Source of the DNA: Babylonia areolata
Lineage: Eukaryota; Mollusca; Gastropoda; Neogastropoda; Buccinidae
Direction: 5' to 3'
Length of the DNA: 64,000 nt
Assembly (NCBI RefSeq): GCF_041734735.1
Contig: NC_134895.1
Span: 18,513,025 to 18,577,024 of the forward strand
Each line of letters starts with the position of its first letter. Position 1 is the stretch's first letter. A program made the position numbers and the translations under genes. Positions 48,801 to 56,087 of the stretch are shown in pieces. The notes below the pieces were generated by a model. That model worked only from the letters and a program-made list of their open reading frames with translations. It was not told where the DNA came from and did no database searches.

Positions 48801-50087
48801 GAATGCGAAACAACATGGGCATGTCAAAAAACTTCTCTGGCGGGGGCGCAGGGCCTGGGGGAGGGAGTGGGATGGGACAAGGGGCCGGGGGCGCTTTTGG
48901 TAGTAGCTCCAATGCCCAGTCAGGGTTCGGGGGGGGCAGCACAGGTGGGGGCAGACAAGGTTTACTGAACACTCCTCGAGGAGGATCTGGGGGCAGCAAC
49001 AACGTGGCAGGGAACTACAGTGCCCAGGGCTCTGGGACCACTGGCATGGGGAGGACCAGCACCAGTGCCGAAAGCTACCAGACCAGCACTGGCCAGAGCT
49101 ACATGGCTAGTGGTAATAACAGCATGGGAGGCAGCACGAACATGGGCTCCTATGGCTATGGCACTGACATGGAAGGCTACAATACAGGCAGCTATGATGA
49201 TGGCAGTGGCACGGCTGGCTACAGTGGTTACTCCATGGGGGGTGACTACAGCAGCTACAACCAGTCTGGATACAGTAACACTGATATGGCCAGTTACAGC
49301 ACCACTGGTGGCAACACTACAGGAATGATGAACACATCGGTGAGCTCTTCTTCTTAACTAAAGCCTTTGAACAAGTACTGCGTCAGTTTGTCTTAATGTC
49401 ATTCATGAAGTGTTGAGTGTGGGCTGTATGCTACGGACTCCTAAAAGAAGTGATTGTATATTCATGAATAAAACATGGAAAAGATGGTGGATGACACAGT
49501 TGGAATAGATGTCAGCATTCATTTAATTAAATGTCACAGCAGGGAGCCAAGATGTGAAAATCAATAATGCTGTTACATATTGTTGCCTAAGAAGTAAAGT
49601 AAATGACATGTAATCTAAGATAAAAGATCAGTAACACTGTTGAGTATTATTGCCTATTACATCACATGGTCCTGCTTTCCTTCAAAGAGCATGTCATAGT
49701 TGCCCACTCAAGAGTGTTTGCTGTTTATTTCTGTATTATTATTCTTTAAAAGTTTTTATTGATTAAATAATTTATTTTTGTTATGTTTCCATATGCTTGG
49801 GAGGATTTCTGGTGAAACTGGGGACCTTTTTGAAGGAGCTTGTTCAGTGAATGAAGTTTTGCCTCTACTTTTTTGTGGCTTTTCCACTAGTCCACTGGAT
49901 TCCCACAACTGCAGTTTATGTTAAATTTTTGTGAAGCAATCATTTGAACAGTTCACACTCGACAATCAAATTCTGTTTTGTTTTTCAGAACCAGCTGACC
50001 CCTGCTGGCTCAAAGCGCGGCTATGGAGATTATGGTGGTCAACAGAGCCTTGGGAATCAGTATGATAAACGGCCTCGCTTGTACTAG
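18964..50087 (+). CDS. RAVER1: RAVER1-like ribonucleoprotein PTB-binding protein (17 coding exons)
   Basis: Predicted nuclear RNA-binding co-regulator of splicing that partners PTB. Exons: 18964-19071, 21301-21367, 21890-22111, 22641-22894, 23420-23602, 24924-25029, 32658-32738, 36704-36816, 39409-39468, 41170-41372, 41744-42665, 43307-43360, 43663-43716, 44385-44471, 44984-45073, 48710-49339, 49989-50087. Phases agree throughout, giving 1110 residues. RRM1 is about 23-92, RRM2 96-172, RRM3 186-262. PTB-interacting motifs follow: GLLGPAP 341-347, SILGDPM 408-414, GLLGDVP 517-523, SLLGEPP 575-581. A Met/Gly repeat covers about 590-730 and a Tyr/Gly/Ser tail runs to 1078; the C-terminus KRPRLY resembles RAVER1's KRKRIF. 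Vertebrate RAVER1 is some 600-760 residues, so the tail is an expansion. Orthology to RAVER1 versus RAVER2 is not resolved. Exon 11 acceptor and the GC donor after exon 15 are the least certain joints. Confidence 0.9.
20530..21028 (-). mobile_element. piggyBac-like element end with N-terminal transposase remnant
   Basis: A terminal TTAA at 21025-21028 is followed inward by CCCCTAGGCTGCC and by two copies of a TGACGAG hairpin (20943-20960 and 20991-21008), read on the minus strand. Further in, the minus strand near 20610-20700 encodes a stretch like NQPRLLSFADAQKQLKRKLE followed by an acidic Glu/Asp/Ser stretch, as in piggyBac N-termini. The other end was not found, so the element is truncated. 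It lies in intron 1. Confidence 0.55.
21301..21367 (+). CDS. RAVER1: RAVER-like exon 2
   Basis: 67 bases, residues 37-58 plus one base. Acceptor TTTTCTACAG, donor GTAACT. Encodes helix 1 and strand 2 of RRM1 (EIEEFLGKF). Joins exon 3 in phase 1 to give the strand 3 block AIVTLKNG. Confidence 0.85.
21632..21668. repeat. AT then AG microsatellite
   Basis: AT units at 21632-21649 followed by AG units to about 21668, in intron 2, directly upstream of the candidate cassette exon. Confidence 0.9.
21713..21768 (+). other. RAVER1: candidate cassette (poison) exon in RAVER-like intron 2
   Basis: 56 bases with a good acceptor (pyrimidine tract then TTTTTAG) and a consensus donor (AAA then GTAAGC). 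If included after exon 2 it reads open as VTQFIRSLDETKNNLATCK, but 56 is not a multiple of three, and exon 3 is then read in a frame that stops within five codons. RRM1 is complete without it. It could be an NMD-coupled exon or a chance pair of sites. Confidence 0.35.
21890..22111 (+). CDS. RAVER1: RAVER-like exon 3
   Basis: 222 bases, residues 59-132 plus one base. Ends RRM1 (AIVTLKNG; VTFCASD) and starts RRM2 with RNP2 block LICVAHL (96-102). Acceptor TTTTCAG, donor GTAAAC. Intron 3 (22112-22640) holds nothing but T-rich DNA. Confidence 0.9.
22641..22894 (+). CDS. RAVER1: RAVER-like exon 4
   Basis: 254 bases, residues 133-217. RRM2 RNP1-like block SKSYALLEF (135-143), then the start of RRM3 with RNP2 block CLAVSGLP (187-194). 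Acceptor TTATTCAG, donor GTAAGG, end phase 0. Intron 4 (22895-23419) shows no feature. Confidence 0.9.
23420..23602 (+). CDS. RAVER1: RAVER-like exon 5
   Basis: 183 bases, residues 218-278, phase 0 at both ends. RNP1-like block LGMGIVEF (226-233) and the terminal RRM3 strand ITVTFCIP (256-262). RAVER1 has a matching VSFCAP-type block at this point. Acceptor TTTTTTCAG, donor GTAAGT. Confidence 0.9.
24160..24420 (+). pseudogene. possible zinc-finger remnant in intron 5
   Basis: A + strand reading shows CMAC near 24222 and, after a frame change, KKHLNSNC near 24282-24305, followed by KLFFGKKKQITGPSIEDV. The C-x2-C ... H-x4-C spacing recalls BED-type fingers of hAT transposases. With the frame change and no transposon ends found, this is a weak call. 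Confidence 0.2.
24924..25029 (+). CDS. RAVER1: RAVER-like exon 6
   Basis: 106 bases, residues 279-313 plus one base. Encodes SSLLPDPSAAKPVISNNALV, matching RAVER1's KGLLPEPNILQLLNNL just after RRM3. Acceptor GTGTTTCAG, donor GTGAGT, end phase 1. Intron 6 (25030-32657) is the longest and houses the DIRS copy. Confidence 0.85.
26298..26351. repeat. two long G homopolymer runs inside DIRS copy 2
   Basis: G-runs at 26298-26310 and about 26329-26350 lie close together in the leader of the element. The second is about 22 G. Exact lengths in such runs are unreliable in most assemblies. Confidence 0.9.
28533..28626. repeat. internal complementary region of DIRS family A copy 2
   Basis: Same arrangement as 4846-4940: reverse complement of the left end (25533-25566) joined directly to the reverse complement of the right end (28820-28876). 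Here both ends are in the window, so the match can be read completely. Confidence 0.88.
28950..29150 (+). repeat. unnamed diverged repeat, copy 1
   Basis: Shares with 31600-31800, in order: AGGTAGCG, GATGCC(T/A)GGAAACCT, GCATTTTCTC, CATTTTGTGAA, and a final ATGGAAGAAAAAG block. Divergence is high (perhaps 30 percent). Its nature is unknown. Confidence 0.45.
29151..31530. other. rest of intron 6 between DIRS copy and repeat copy 2
   Basis: GC-richer to about 30020, where two short exon-like stretches (29634-29670 and 29947-30018) stand out; then AT-rich with a TG array at about 30788-30811 and short AG runs near 30520. No confirmed gene. Confidence 0.4.
29634..31600 (+). other. candidate exon chain inside RAVER intron 6
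   Basis: Three stretches have consensus splice sites and agreeing phases: 29634-29670 (ATG, donor GTAAGT), 29947-30018 (acceptor TTGCTTTAG, donor GTGAGT) and 31531-31600 (acceptor TGTTGCAG, donor GTAGCG). Together they would start MALFLQKILSF and contain SKTGSARDSIS and MAAHGRACKTYSV. I recognise no family. No convincing next exon was found, so this may be chance, a nested gene or a decayed gene. Confidence 0.2.
31600..31805 (+). repeat. unnamed diverged repeat, copy 2
   Basis: Partner of 28950-29150, same orientation, 2.6 kb downstream; shared blocks are listed there. It directly follows the third candidate exon ending at 31600. Confidence 0.45.
32658..32738 (+). CDS. RAVER1: RAVER-like exon 7
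   Basis: 81 bases, residues 314-340 plus one base; phase 1 in and out, so skipping it keeps the frame. Encodes LIEDFTKVLAEFHQAYVNHM. Acceptor TTTTCAG, donor GTAATT. Intron 7 (32739-36703) carries an alternative terminal exon. Confidence 0.8.
33086..33203. repeat. 59-base tandem duplication
   Basis: Two head-to-tail copies (33086-33144 and 33145-33203) differing at one or two positions, in intron 7. Recent slippage or unequal exchange. Confidence 0.9.
34625..35350 (+). CDS. RAVER1: alternative 3' terminal exon of the RAVER-like gene
   Basis: Acceptor TTGACTTTTCAG at 34613-34624 fits the phase of exon 7. It would add GGGQFLR (residues 341-347) and stop at 34645-34647. T-rich UTR-like sequence follows, with AATAAA at 35280, 35314 and 35345. 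The resulting 347-residue protein keeps all three RRMs but has none of the four PTB-binding motifs and no low-complexity tail. Supported by splice and polyadenylation signals only. Confidence 0.5.
35351..36703. other. rest of intron 7, no gene seen
   Basis: AT-rich, with a long pyrimidine-rich block at about 35880-36030. Long open frames here are translations of that block. Confidence 0.5.
36704..36816 (+). CDS. RAVER1: RAVER-like exon 8 (first PRI motif)
   Basis: 113 bases, residues 341-378. Begins with the PTB-interacting motif GLLGPAP, matching RAVER1's GLLGAPP, then a Met/Leu-rich helix-like stretch. Acceptor CATTGTGCAG, donor GTGAGT, end phase 0. A second frame is also open but does not fit the phase of exon 7. 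Confidence 0.85.
36985..37191 (+). mobile_element. LINE fragment, upstream part, interrupted
   Basis: Reads YGAEIWGLDRAAFNCEKVN then LFALKRYLGIET and NRYPIYINSVMKCIKYWLK, typical of the region after the RT in non-LTR elements. The same element resumes at 38265. The break is filled by a minus-strand LINE. Confidence 0.8.
37192..38264 (-). mobile_element. LINE inserted on the minus strand into another LINE
   Basis: Minus-strand frame 37896-38255 encodes a non-LTR C-terminal stretch (FYTSVVCSVLTYGAVCWGG; GIRQDTFSDMHNRKLTDRL). Its 3' end lies at about 37192-37215 with an AATAAAG signal and a GATT tandem tail. ATTAC flanks both sides (37187-37191 and 38265-38269), a likely target duplication. Inside are AC arrays at 37450-37530 and 37608-37648. 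It is 5'-truncated. Confidence 0.8.
37450..37648. repeat. AC microsatellites within the inserted LINE
   Basis: Interrupted AC arrays at 37450-37530 and 37608-37648, separated by repeated GTATTGCACAACAA-like DNA; the flanks of the two arrays are similar, suggesting a local duplication. Confidence 0.85.
38265..39196 (+). mobile_element. LINE fragment, downstream part with 3' tail
   Basis: Continues the element of 36985-37191: LPHKAYKMLFDLDARGKTNW, then FAFGYVWLNQGV and a C-terminal CPLCQMEK block near 38650. A ~500-base 3' UTR ends with AATAAACC and an ATTC tandem tail at 39175-39196. The fragment lies wholly in RAVER intron 8. Confidence 0.8.
39409..39468 (+). CDS. RAVER1: RAVER-like exon 9
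   Basis: 60 bases, residues 379-398 (FTGILAKQLNSLSESPSASQ), phase 0 at both ends. Acceptor TCTTTCAG, donor GTATTT. Small and skippable without frame change. Confidence 0.75.
39764..39895 (-). repeat. stray terminal repeat of DIRS family B
   Basis: Matches the right end of the family B element (58945-59085): AGGTTACCTACTTCCGAGAG, ATCGGCCGTAG, CCGCATAGGCGG and CAGGACAGGAAT blocks. No internal part is attached. It is an old, isolated end in RAVER intron 9. Confidence 0.75.
40116..40150. repeat. CG then CA microsatellite
   Basis: Alternating CGCGCG and CACACA units in intron 9. The rest of this intron to 41169 shows no gene. Confidence 0.85.
41170..41372 (+). CDS. RAVER1: RAVER-like exon 10 (second PRI-like motif)
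   Basis: 203 bases, residues 399-465 plus two bases. KKPSILGDPM matches RAVER1's KKPGILGDSP; the last motif position is Met here instead of Pro. Acceptor TCTCCCTAG, donor GTATGT. A second possible donor four bases on (GTAACC at 41377) would need a different exon 11 acceptor. Confidence 0.85.
41744..42665 (+). CDS. RAVER1: RAVER-like exon 11 (two PRI motifs and Met/Gly repeats)
   Basis: 922 bases, residues 466-773. I chose acceptor CAG at 41741-41743 because one base plus the open frame fits the phase 2 end of exon 10; an alternative acceptor at 41704-41705 would pair with the later exon 10 donor. Carries a six-Ala run, GLLGDVP (517-523) and SLLGEPP (575-581), then an array of MGNMGGG-type units. 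The minus strand is open for long distances because the + strand codons are GGN and ATG; these are shadows. Donor GTAAGT. Intron 11 (42666-43306) holds a CT array at about 42750-42796. Confidence 0.85.
42118..42520 (+). repeat. Met/Gly-coding tandem minisatellite within exon 11
   Basis: Imperfect tandem units of 9-24 bases built on ATGGGNGG and GGCAACATGGG, translating to MGNMGGG repeats. Likely length-variable between alleles and prone to assembly collapse. Confidence 0.9.
42750..42796. repeat. CT microsatellite in intron 11
   Basis: About 23 CT units. Confidence 0.95.
43307..43360 (+). CDS. RAVER1: RAVER-like exon 12
   Basis: 54 bases, residues 774-791 (DMSGYGSGYTEEYSQFNQ), phase 0-0. Acceptor TTTATTTCAG, donor GTTGGT, which is weak. 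Confidence 0.75.
43663..43716 (+). CDS. RAVER1: RAVER-like exon 13
   Basis: 54 bases, residues 792-809 (GDYNSGGYGDSSMYGTDQ), phase 0-0, the same length as exon 12 and similar in make-up, so the two may be an old exon duplication. Acceptor GCACACCAG, donor GTTAGT. Intron 13 (43717-44384) shows a G-run and T-runs only. Confidence 0.75.
44385..44471 (+). CDS. RAVER1: RAVER-like exon 14
   Basis: 87 bases, residues 810-838 (SGYQYSDYSGNYSTGQDSYN and on), phase 0-0. Acceptor TTTGTTTGCAG, donor GTAAGT. Tyr/Ser/Gly-rich. Intron 14 (44472-44983) holds nothing recognised. Confidence 0.8.
44984..45073 (+). CDS. RAVER1: RAVER-like exon 15 (GC donor)
   Basis: 90 bases, residues 839-868 (NFGDYTGGYSSSNTANTGFN and on), phase 0-0. 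The only donor that fits the frame and exon 16 is CAG then GCAAGT, a consensus-perfect context for the minor GC-AG intron class. Acceptor TTTCTCACAG. Confidence 0.75.
45074..46687. other. first half of intron 15, no gene seen
   Basis: AT-rich, with a T-run at 45487-45513 and a C-run followed by an A-run at 46171-46199. A block AAAGTGCTTTTACACCTGAC near 46605 recurs near 47999. Confidence 0.5.
46762..47565 (+). mobile_element. hAT-type DNA transposon, internally deleted
   Basis: 804 bases with 13-base terminal inverted repeats AGGGCTGCCTACC and (reversed) AGTGCTGCCTACC. The flanking 8-base duplications are CTACTACC (46754-46761) and GTACTACC (47566-47573). GTCCCGG-type blocks repeat about four times inside the left end and GTCCCTGG three times inside the right end, like hAT subterminal binding repeats. 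It carries one short open frame and no catalytic domain. Confidence 0.85.
46971..47468 (+). CDS. BED-finger N-terminal fragment of a hAT transposase
   Basis: 165 residues from the Met at 46971 (an upstream in-frame Met at 46944 would add nine). A Lys/Ser-rich basic start precedes a BED-like finger with C45, C48 and H65. The fourth ligand, expected at residue 71, is Leu, so zinc binding is doubtful. The rest (NLPMAALDKFSKAVKLMFPD) matches the segment that follows the finger in one animal hAT group. Full hAT transposases have 600 or more residues including a DDE core and dimerisation domain, all absent. The frame is uninterrupted. It could be a DNA-binding-only product or simply a young deletion relic. 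Confidence 0.75.
   Translation: MASKRSSKECESTSKKIAKRHQTFIAKYTETWPFIKRGKTDTYACEICACEFSIGSGGRDEITRHVSTKKLKKNTKIRNAQKTFQITGFLQRARKEENRDADAVIRAETMMVDLAVELNLPMAALDKFSKAVKLMFPDSEIAKQFQCARSKGTAIVNENAATLRW
47661..48709. other. second half of intron 15, no gene seen
   Basis: AT-rich DNA with T-runs near 47950 and 48550. No open frame with protein-like composition. Confidence 0.5.
48710..49339 (+). CDS. RAVER1: RAVER-like exon 16 (Gly/Ser/Tyr-rich tail)
   Basis: 630 bases, residues 869-1078, phase 0-0. Gly/Asn/Ser/Met-rich first half, then spaced SYGYG, SGYSGYSMGGDYSSYNQ blocks, a prion-like composition. Acceptor ATGTTTGCAG, donor GTGAGC. Read-through would add VSSSS then stop at 49355-49357, and AATAAA lies at 49467, so an intronic 3' end is possible. 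Confidence 0.85.
49989..50087 (+). CDS. RAVER1: RAVER-like exon 17 (C-terminus)
   Basis: 99 bases with stop TAG at 50085-50087, residues 1079-1110. Ends in YDKRPRLY, similar to the SYLKRKRIF end of vertebrate RAVER1, which supports both the gene identity and the frame through the whole tail. Acceptor GTTTTTCAG. Confidence 0.85.
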   Translation, partial: NQLTPAGSKRGYGDYGGQQSLGNQYDKRPRLY

Positions 50088-51650
50088 GAGTTGTTTTGAC
50101 TCTGTCTGCCACAACTATCCCGTGCATCTGTTGTGTATCAAGGAAGACGAGTGACACTGTTTCCTTCATCAGAAATATTATTTCATTTGAGACTGGGTGT
50201 TTGATGTTTTCAGTTTGATTTTCTCAAGGTTTGAACTGGTCAGCACTTTTCAAAAGTTATGGATTGTATTTTCAGGCCCTTATGAATAAAGATGCAGTTG
50301 ACTCAAGACATTTATCATTGTACATTTATGCACTTCAGCTCATACATTTATTCAGTTTTGTAAGTGGGTTGTGTGTGATCACTGTGAACCTGTCACTCGG
50401 ATGTGATCATGATTCCATACTTCCCAGATCAAACATTGAAATATTTTAAATAAGTTTATTTGATATGTGTGCACATACACATAGTTTGTTTTTGTTTTTT
50501 TTAAGGAAAAAAAGAAATTAACTAGCAGGATCACATTGATTATCAGAGTAAGAATGGGGAAAATAACACTGGGTGCAGCCAGAGTTCAAACCACAGACCT
50601 TTGGGTTAATATTTGTTGATAAAACCACTTGATTACCAAGTCAGTATGGCAACACATGGCTGCATTTGTCTGGTGATGATATATTTAAAAGCATGAACTA
50701 TTGAGCTGTTAAGGATGGATCATTCCCAAAAGGTCATGTCACTTGCTGGATATTAAGATAATTTTGCTTAGGAACAGCCTGTAAAGAATGGCATCAGCCA
50801 GGTTTGTTTGTTTTTCTTCTTTTTTTTAATGGATTGTCATGTTTGTGGATAGGTGTTTAATCACTTTTTGCATATTTTCACAGTCTTTGAATATCCAGAG
50901 GTGTATATGCATTGAGAAGGGAATTGGGGTTGTGTTTTTAGTTGTTGTTTGCTGCATGTTTTATATTAAAATATTTCTTTAAACTATATTGTTCTTTTTG
51001 AAGTGCACACGCGTGTGTGCACATTAGCTTGAGGAGGGAGGTGGGAGCTGGAGGGATATAGTTTTGGTGGAAAGGATGGGTTTTTTTTCCATAAAATTGC
51101 TATTGGTTTTCCTTTTCCAGAAAAGTTAAAAGTTCATGACTGATGACTATTTTATGTTAGTATGTTTTAAAATTGATGATTTTATATGACATATGTGCTT
51201 ATTGTGAAAAGAACACAGAACGCAATGCAGTAATACCTTAAACCTTAAAAGTGGTCAGTTTGAAGTGTGGCTATTTCATAGTCAGGTTTTAGTTCTTATA
51301 TTGTCAGTCAATTTCTCATAACATAATAATGGTAACAGTACTTTTTCTTCATCTCACATTACTTTCATCTTGTCCATCAAATTGAGATAGAATACGGCTG
51401 AAATGTGGACCATCATTGAGACTGTGTGGAAGAAATGTGCTAATTCTGTTGCAGAATGGAATGGTTTGTTACTTCATGGTTTTGCTATCTTAATATTAGG
51501 ATATGAAATGTGTTCATGTGAATTAATGTTGTATTTTTTAATGTTTTTGTTTTGTTTTTAATTTCACTTTGTGGAAAAACTTAGACCTGGTTGGTGTACC
51601 TTCTTACCAAAAGGAAAATAAAGCAAAATTACACTGACAAGCCTTGAGAA
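50088..51650 (+). other. RAVER1: probable 3' UTR of the RAVER-like gene
   Basis: T-rich sequence without introns or frames. AATAAA occurs at 50285-50290 (close to the stop) and at 51617-51622, giving two plausible transcript ends. Which is used is unknown. Confidence 0.5.
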
Positions 51651-51914
51651 AAGAATGCATGTGTTGTGAATATTTTCCTGATCGTGGCTTTACAGGTGTT
51701 TTTGTCTTTTTATTCACTTTTTCATTACCTTTCTTCTTTCTCTCAGGTTGACTAATTTTGAAACTTGACTGAAGCAAAACAAAAAAATAGATGGGTTTTT
51801 CAATGCTTCAGATATAAATAATGATAGTAATGGTACTAGTAATAGTAATAACATACAGGGATGTGAGGGTTATACGAAAATGTGCTTTCTTTTCCTGGAG
51901 AAGAAAAAAGCGTC

Positions 51915-52422
51915 TCAACCTTCGCTGGTTATTGTGGGTCGTACACGACCCAGAAGGGTACAAAAACGCAAATATCTCGGCCAATTTTTAATATTTTTCT
52001 ATGAAATTTCAGAAATGCTTCCTACACCTAAAAGGCCAACTTTGCCCAAAAATGGGGGTGGGGTGGGGGGGTGGGAAATTAGTTAATGAGTAATTAAACT
52101 ACACATGGACGCTTGTGTGGGTTGTGTATGACACATGCTTTTTAAAGAGGAAAAAACATGGTCATGCACTACCCATACATTTTTAATAGTGATTTCAGAA
52201 GGTTTAATTTGCAATTAGTGAAGGAAAATAAAGAAGTTTTACTTTCAATAGCCTCACTACCCCACTACTCTCCCACTACCCCTCCCTTCCCGCCCTGTCC
52301 CTTTCTCCTGTCTAAGCTATAACCCCCTTCCATCCCTTTCTCTAACAGCATGTACCTGTGTGACTGAATATCTGATTGTGCGTCTATAGGATGCTATGAA
52401 TCATCTCTCTCTCTGTGTCTCG

Positions 52423-52458
<36 letters not shown>

Positions 52459-52867
52459 GTGTCTCTCTCTCTGTGTGCATAAGTAGGGTTTGTATGTATG
52501 TGCGTGTGGTGTTATGCGTTTGTGTGTGTGTGATCAGTTGTGTGTGCGTGTGTGTGAATGCGTGAGCATGTGTTTCTTCTGAGTGTGTGCGTGCGAGCGC
52601 ATGTGTGTAATCAGTTGTTACGATGTTTTCCTTTTCTATATTATAAGCTTTGAAGGAATATACAGGTTTTTGTCTCTTTACAAAGTATGGGTTGTGCACG
52701 ACCCACACAAGCTTTGGAGGAATATACGGGTTTTTGTCTCTAAAAGTATGGGTCGTGGACAACCCACATGAGCTTCTGTGTGTTGTCAAAAGTGACAGCA
52801 GTATGGGTCGTGCAAAACCCACATGAGTTTCCGTGTGTAGTCAAAAGCAACAGCCAGTGAAGGTTAA
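51915..52867. mobile_element. TTAA-type element with GGGTCGT palindromes, copy 1
   Basis: Inverted ends AACCTTCGCTGG (left, 51917) and, reversed, AACCTTCACTGGC (right, 52850-52865), with TCAA/TTAA at the borders: a piggyBac-like pattern. Four clear TGGGTCGTNNACGACCCA-like palindromes lie at 51935, 52688, 52749 and 52803, with weaker ones near 52116 and 52158. A ~60-base unit containing the palindrome is repeated at 52640-52830. A CT/GT repeat block fills 52400-52600. There is no transposase. Confidence 0.7.
52400..52600. repeat. CT, GTCT and GT simple repeats
   Basis: Interrupted low-complexity block within the TTAA-type element; the equivalent block in copy 2 is at 60500-60690. Confidence 0.9.
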
Positions 52868-53456
52868 TGTAGTTTTGACTGCTGCAGAAAAGCCCAAGAG
52901 GCCGTCTCTGAGGTCTCGGCAAATCCGGAGAGAAAATGGAGGGGAAAGAAGTGAAACTTAAGTATTATATTGTTGACGACATCTGTTGCGACAATACTGC
53001 TGATACATTTTATGACAAAATTGGGACGTTCCCCCCCCCTCCCCACACACACACCCCCCTCAAAAATTAAAAAAAACTACCACACTCATGACATCCATCC
53101 CAATAATGAAAGGCCTGTTTCTAATCTGTTCTGTTAACTGGGAACTAACTCTTGTGCCAAACATTACACATTGCTTAGATCCCGGCAGAGTCAGTTTGAC
53201 GAAATTTAGTGTGCTTTGAATTAAAAATAACACTTTTTGTGTGAGTGTGTTTTGCTGATATATTGCGTCAGCTGATGGTGCGGTGATACACTTGATGGCT
53301 GCAGTTAGTATATATTTATTATTTAGCTCTGGGATCTATAGCCAAAGTACCAAAGATTCATCTCCATTCAAGCAGAAAATGTATTTTGTACAAAATATGG
53401 GCAAATAGGAAACGCTATTCTTTCTTTTGTGTGATTTTGTGCCGTTAAAGGAAGTT
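52868..53456. other. intergenic stretch, no gene seen
   Basis: Mixed composition, with a C-rich run near 53030-53060. No gene or repeat recognised. Confidence 0.4.
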
Positions 53457-55224
53457 GTTTAACTGCACATACTTTACCATGACCCACTAGTGCAGACTCC
53501 GGCAGGAAGTCCGATTCCTGTTTTATGCAAACTACTACCAGCCTATGCAGAGAAAATGAAAGTAGCTACGGCCGACAAACTCCCGGAAGTAGGTTACCTA
53601 CCCTCTGTATCCCTGACTAGCTTCCTCTTTTTCTGGCAGTCATCTTGACTCTTGATCCTGTGCTCTTTATACGGCTAAGTTTTTTCATATTTTCTGTCAG
53701 TCTGATTCTTTGACACCCGTGCTTTGTGTCTGACGAAGACTTGTAACAGGTCACAAACTAACTAACTTTGTTTGGGCAGTCGAGCGAAAATTAAGGTGCA
53801 GTTGCAATCATTAAGGCCCTCTACCTCAGGTTCTCTCAACAACAGGTACAGGTACAGTATTTGGGGCAGAAATTAAGCCTTGCGGCCTTTCCACGCCTCC
53901 TCCACTCCCTCCGGACATGTCCGCCACTCTGCACACCCATCCAATGTTTTTCATCCATGAAGGTGGCCAGATAACATATCTGCGCCCTGCACGTGGCATG
54001 CCCTGCCGCCACGCGTCCTATGGTGACTGGTGAGTCAGGATGCCTGCCCACTAGGTTGGGAAGAAGGTGGACCACTAGGGGACACGTGCACCCATAATGT
54101 GTACACCCTCTACTTTGTCTCCAACATCCAATTCAAGGGAGGCAACTTCCGCTTCGGCACCCCTGCCACTGACCACCGCAGTTACCTCCCTTGCGCCTGC
54201 ACAGCCCCTTGCCCACAGAACAGTTGCGTACACGTCCCATTGAACTTCGGCAATGCTGGTTTCTTCTGCCCTACTACCGAACTCTGCTGTTACACAGACA
54301 AATATTAGCATTTCCATGTTGGAGTGCTTCTTTATAACTCAACCCTGCCACACAGCAGTGCTTAGGCCGATCTTGTCTATCCCTTTATCTGTCAACACAT
54401 AAAATCTGATGGTCAGTCCTCTCGCAGGAGCTATTTGCGAGGCTGGACCGCATTCAGATCCAGGGCAAGCCGACAGACTTGCCACCCCCTCAATATTCGC
54501 CCACGACGTCCGTAACACTGGCATACGGCGCCGTCATGCCACATGCCCCGACCATCTCGCATCTGATGGCAACCGAATTGGGTTGGGATGCCCACAGCAC
54601 TAAGGGACGTTATAACTATTCCCCTTGCGGCCGTATTCACCTGTGTCGGTTACGGTGGCATTGAACCACGGACTCCCACATGCGGCATGACACTGCTCTC
54701 TCGATAGCGAGGAAACATCACACCAGGGGATATGTGCTCTAAAGGCACCATACTTTTAACAGACTAATCGATGCCAAGGGAAGCAACTGCACATTTGTTA
54801 CGGCGGTTGGCGATGTGCTTACTTCCCTTGCGTCTACACAGCCAGTCACTGTTTCTTTGTTTCTCTATGACTCAAAAGAGTTAATGGGAATAAACAAACT
54901 CAAACTCAAACTCAAACTCCAGCCCCCTTTACTGACCACCAACGATTTTAAAATTTTTAAAAATTCTTCTTCTTTTTTTCTTTTTTTTTTATTCGCATTT
55001 TCATTGGGTCTTGCTGCCCATTCGTAGGTTTTATACAACCTTGTACAGCAACTGCACCTTTCTTGCTGTTTCTCAGGCTATGTGCCACTGAACTTTTGGG
55101 TTCTTCACCCCACTGCACTTGCACACAGTCATCTGCAGGCAACCAATCCAATTACCATTCTTTTCTTGTTATACACATTAACATGAAATAAAACACAATA
55201 TTTTCATTTTTTCATTATGATTGT

Positions 55225-55367
<143 letters not shown>

Positions 55368-56087
55368 GCTATATTTATATACATTTATGTTTACATATAT
55401 AGATGTATATTTATACCTCTGTATACATGTGTGTGTTCTTACAGGATATGTTTATACATTTTTCATATGAACATGTACAATTATATTTCTTCCTCTTTTC
55501 ATTGAGATTCCCTACATAGCAATATATGCGCATTTGCGTGATTCTGTACATGATGCTCAGAACTTTCTGCGTCAACATACTGACACAATATTCATACGTG
55601 TACGTACACCTCTTACATATACATACAGATTCCTTTCCATTACTGATTATGCACACATACCCATTTACTTCGGTATATCTATGCATGCTACATGTATGCT
55701 TGTACAGCTGTTTCTTTTTGTGCCTCGATCTATAGTCATTGTCATATTCCTGATATCATCACATGAGTTGATGGAAGTTTACATATATCCCTTTGTACAT
55801 ATATGTATTTATATTCATAAGTACATCCCTTCCTTGCTTTCGGAGGACGACTGCACTCACAGACAAAACTGCCTCATTCAAGCCTGAATGTATGCTCCCT
55901 TCACATATCTGTAGTGGCTGGTCCTTAGGAACCCACACACACTCCCTTCTCACCCACAGAGCTAAGGATGCCCTCTTGGTGCAAGGAGGGACAAGGCAGT
56001 CCAATTTAGGCATGCTACTCGGAGACACACAAGCCCTTCATTCCTACCATGGTTACAAGGCATCCTTTCTTCCCTCCTTCGCCTACA

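Noticed and set aside
54015-54320. Frame with several Cys residues (54030-54308) that resembles a small secreted Cys-rich protein.
   Set aside because: No signal peptide, lies inside the decayed family B element, and is overlapped by equally long frames on the other strand.
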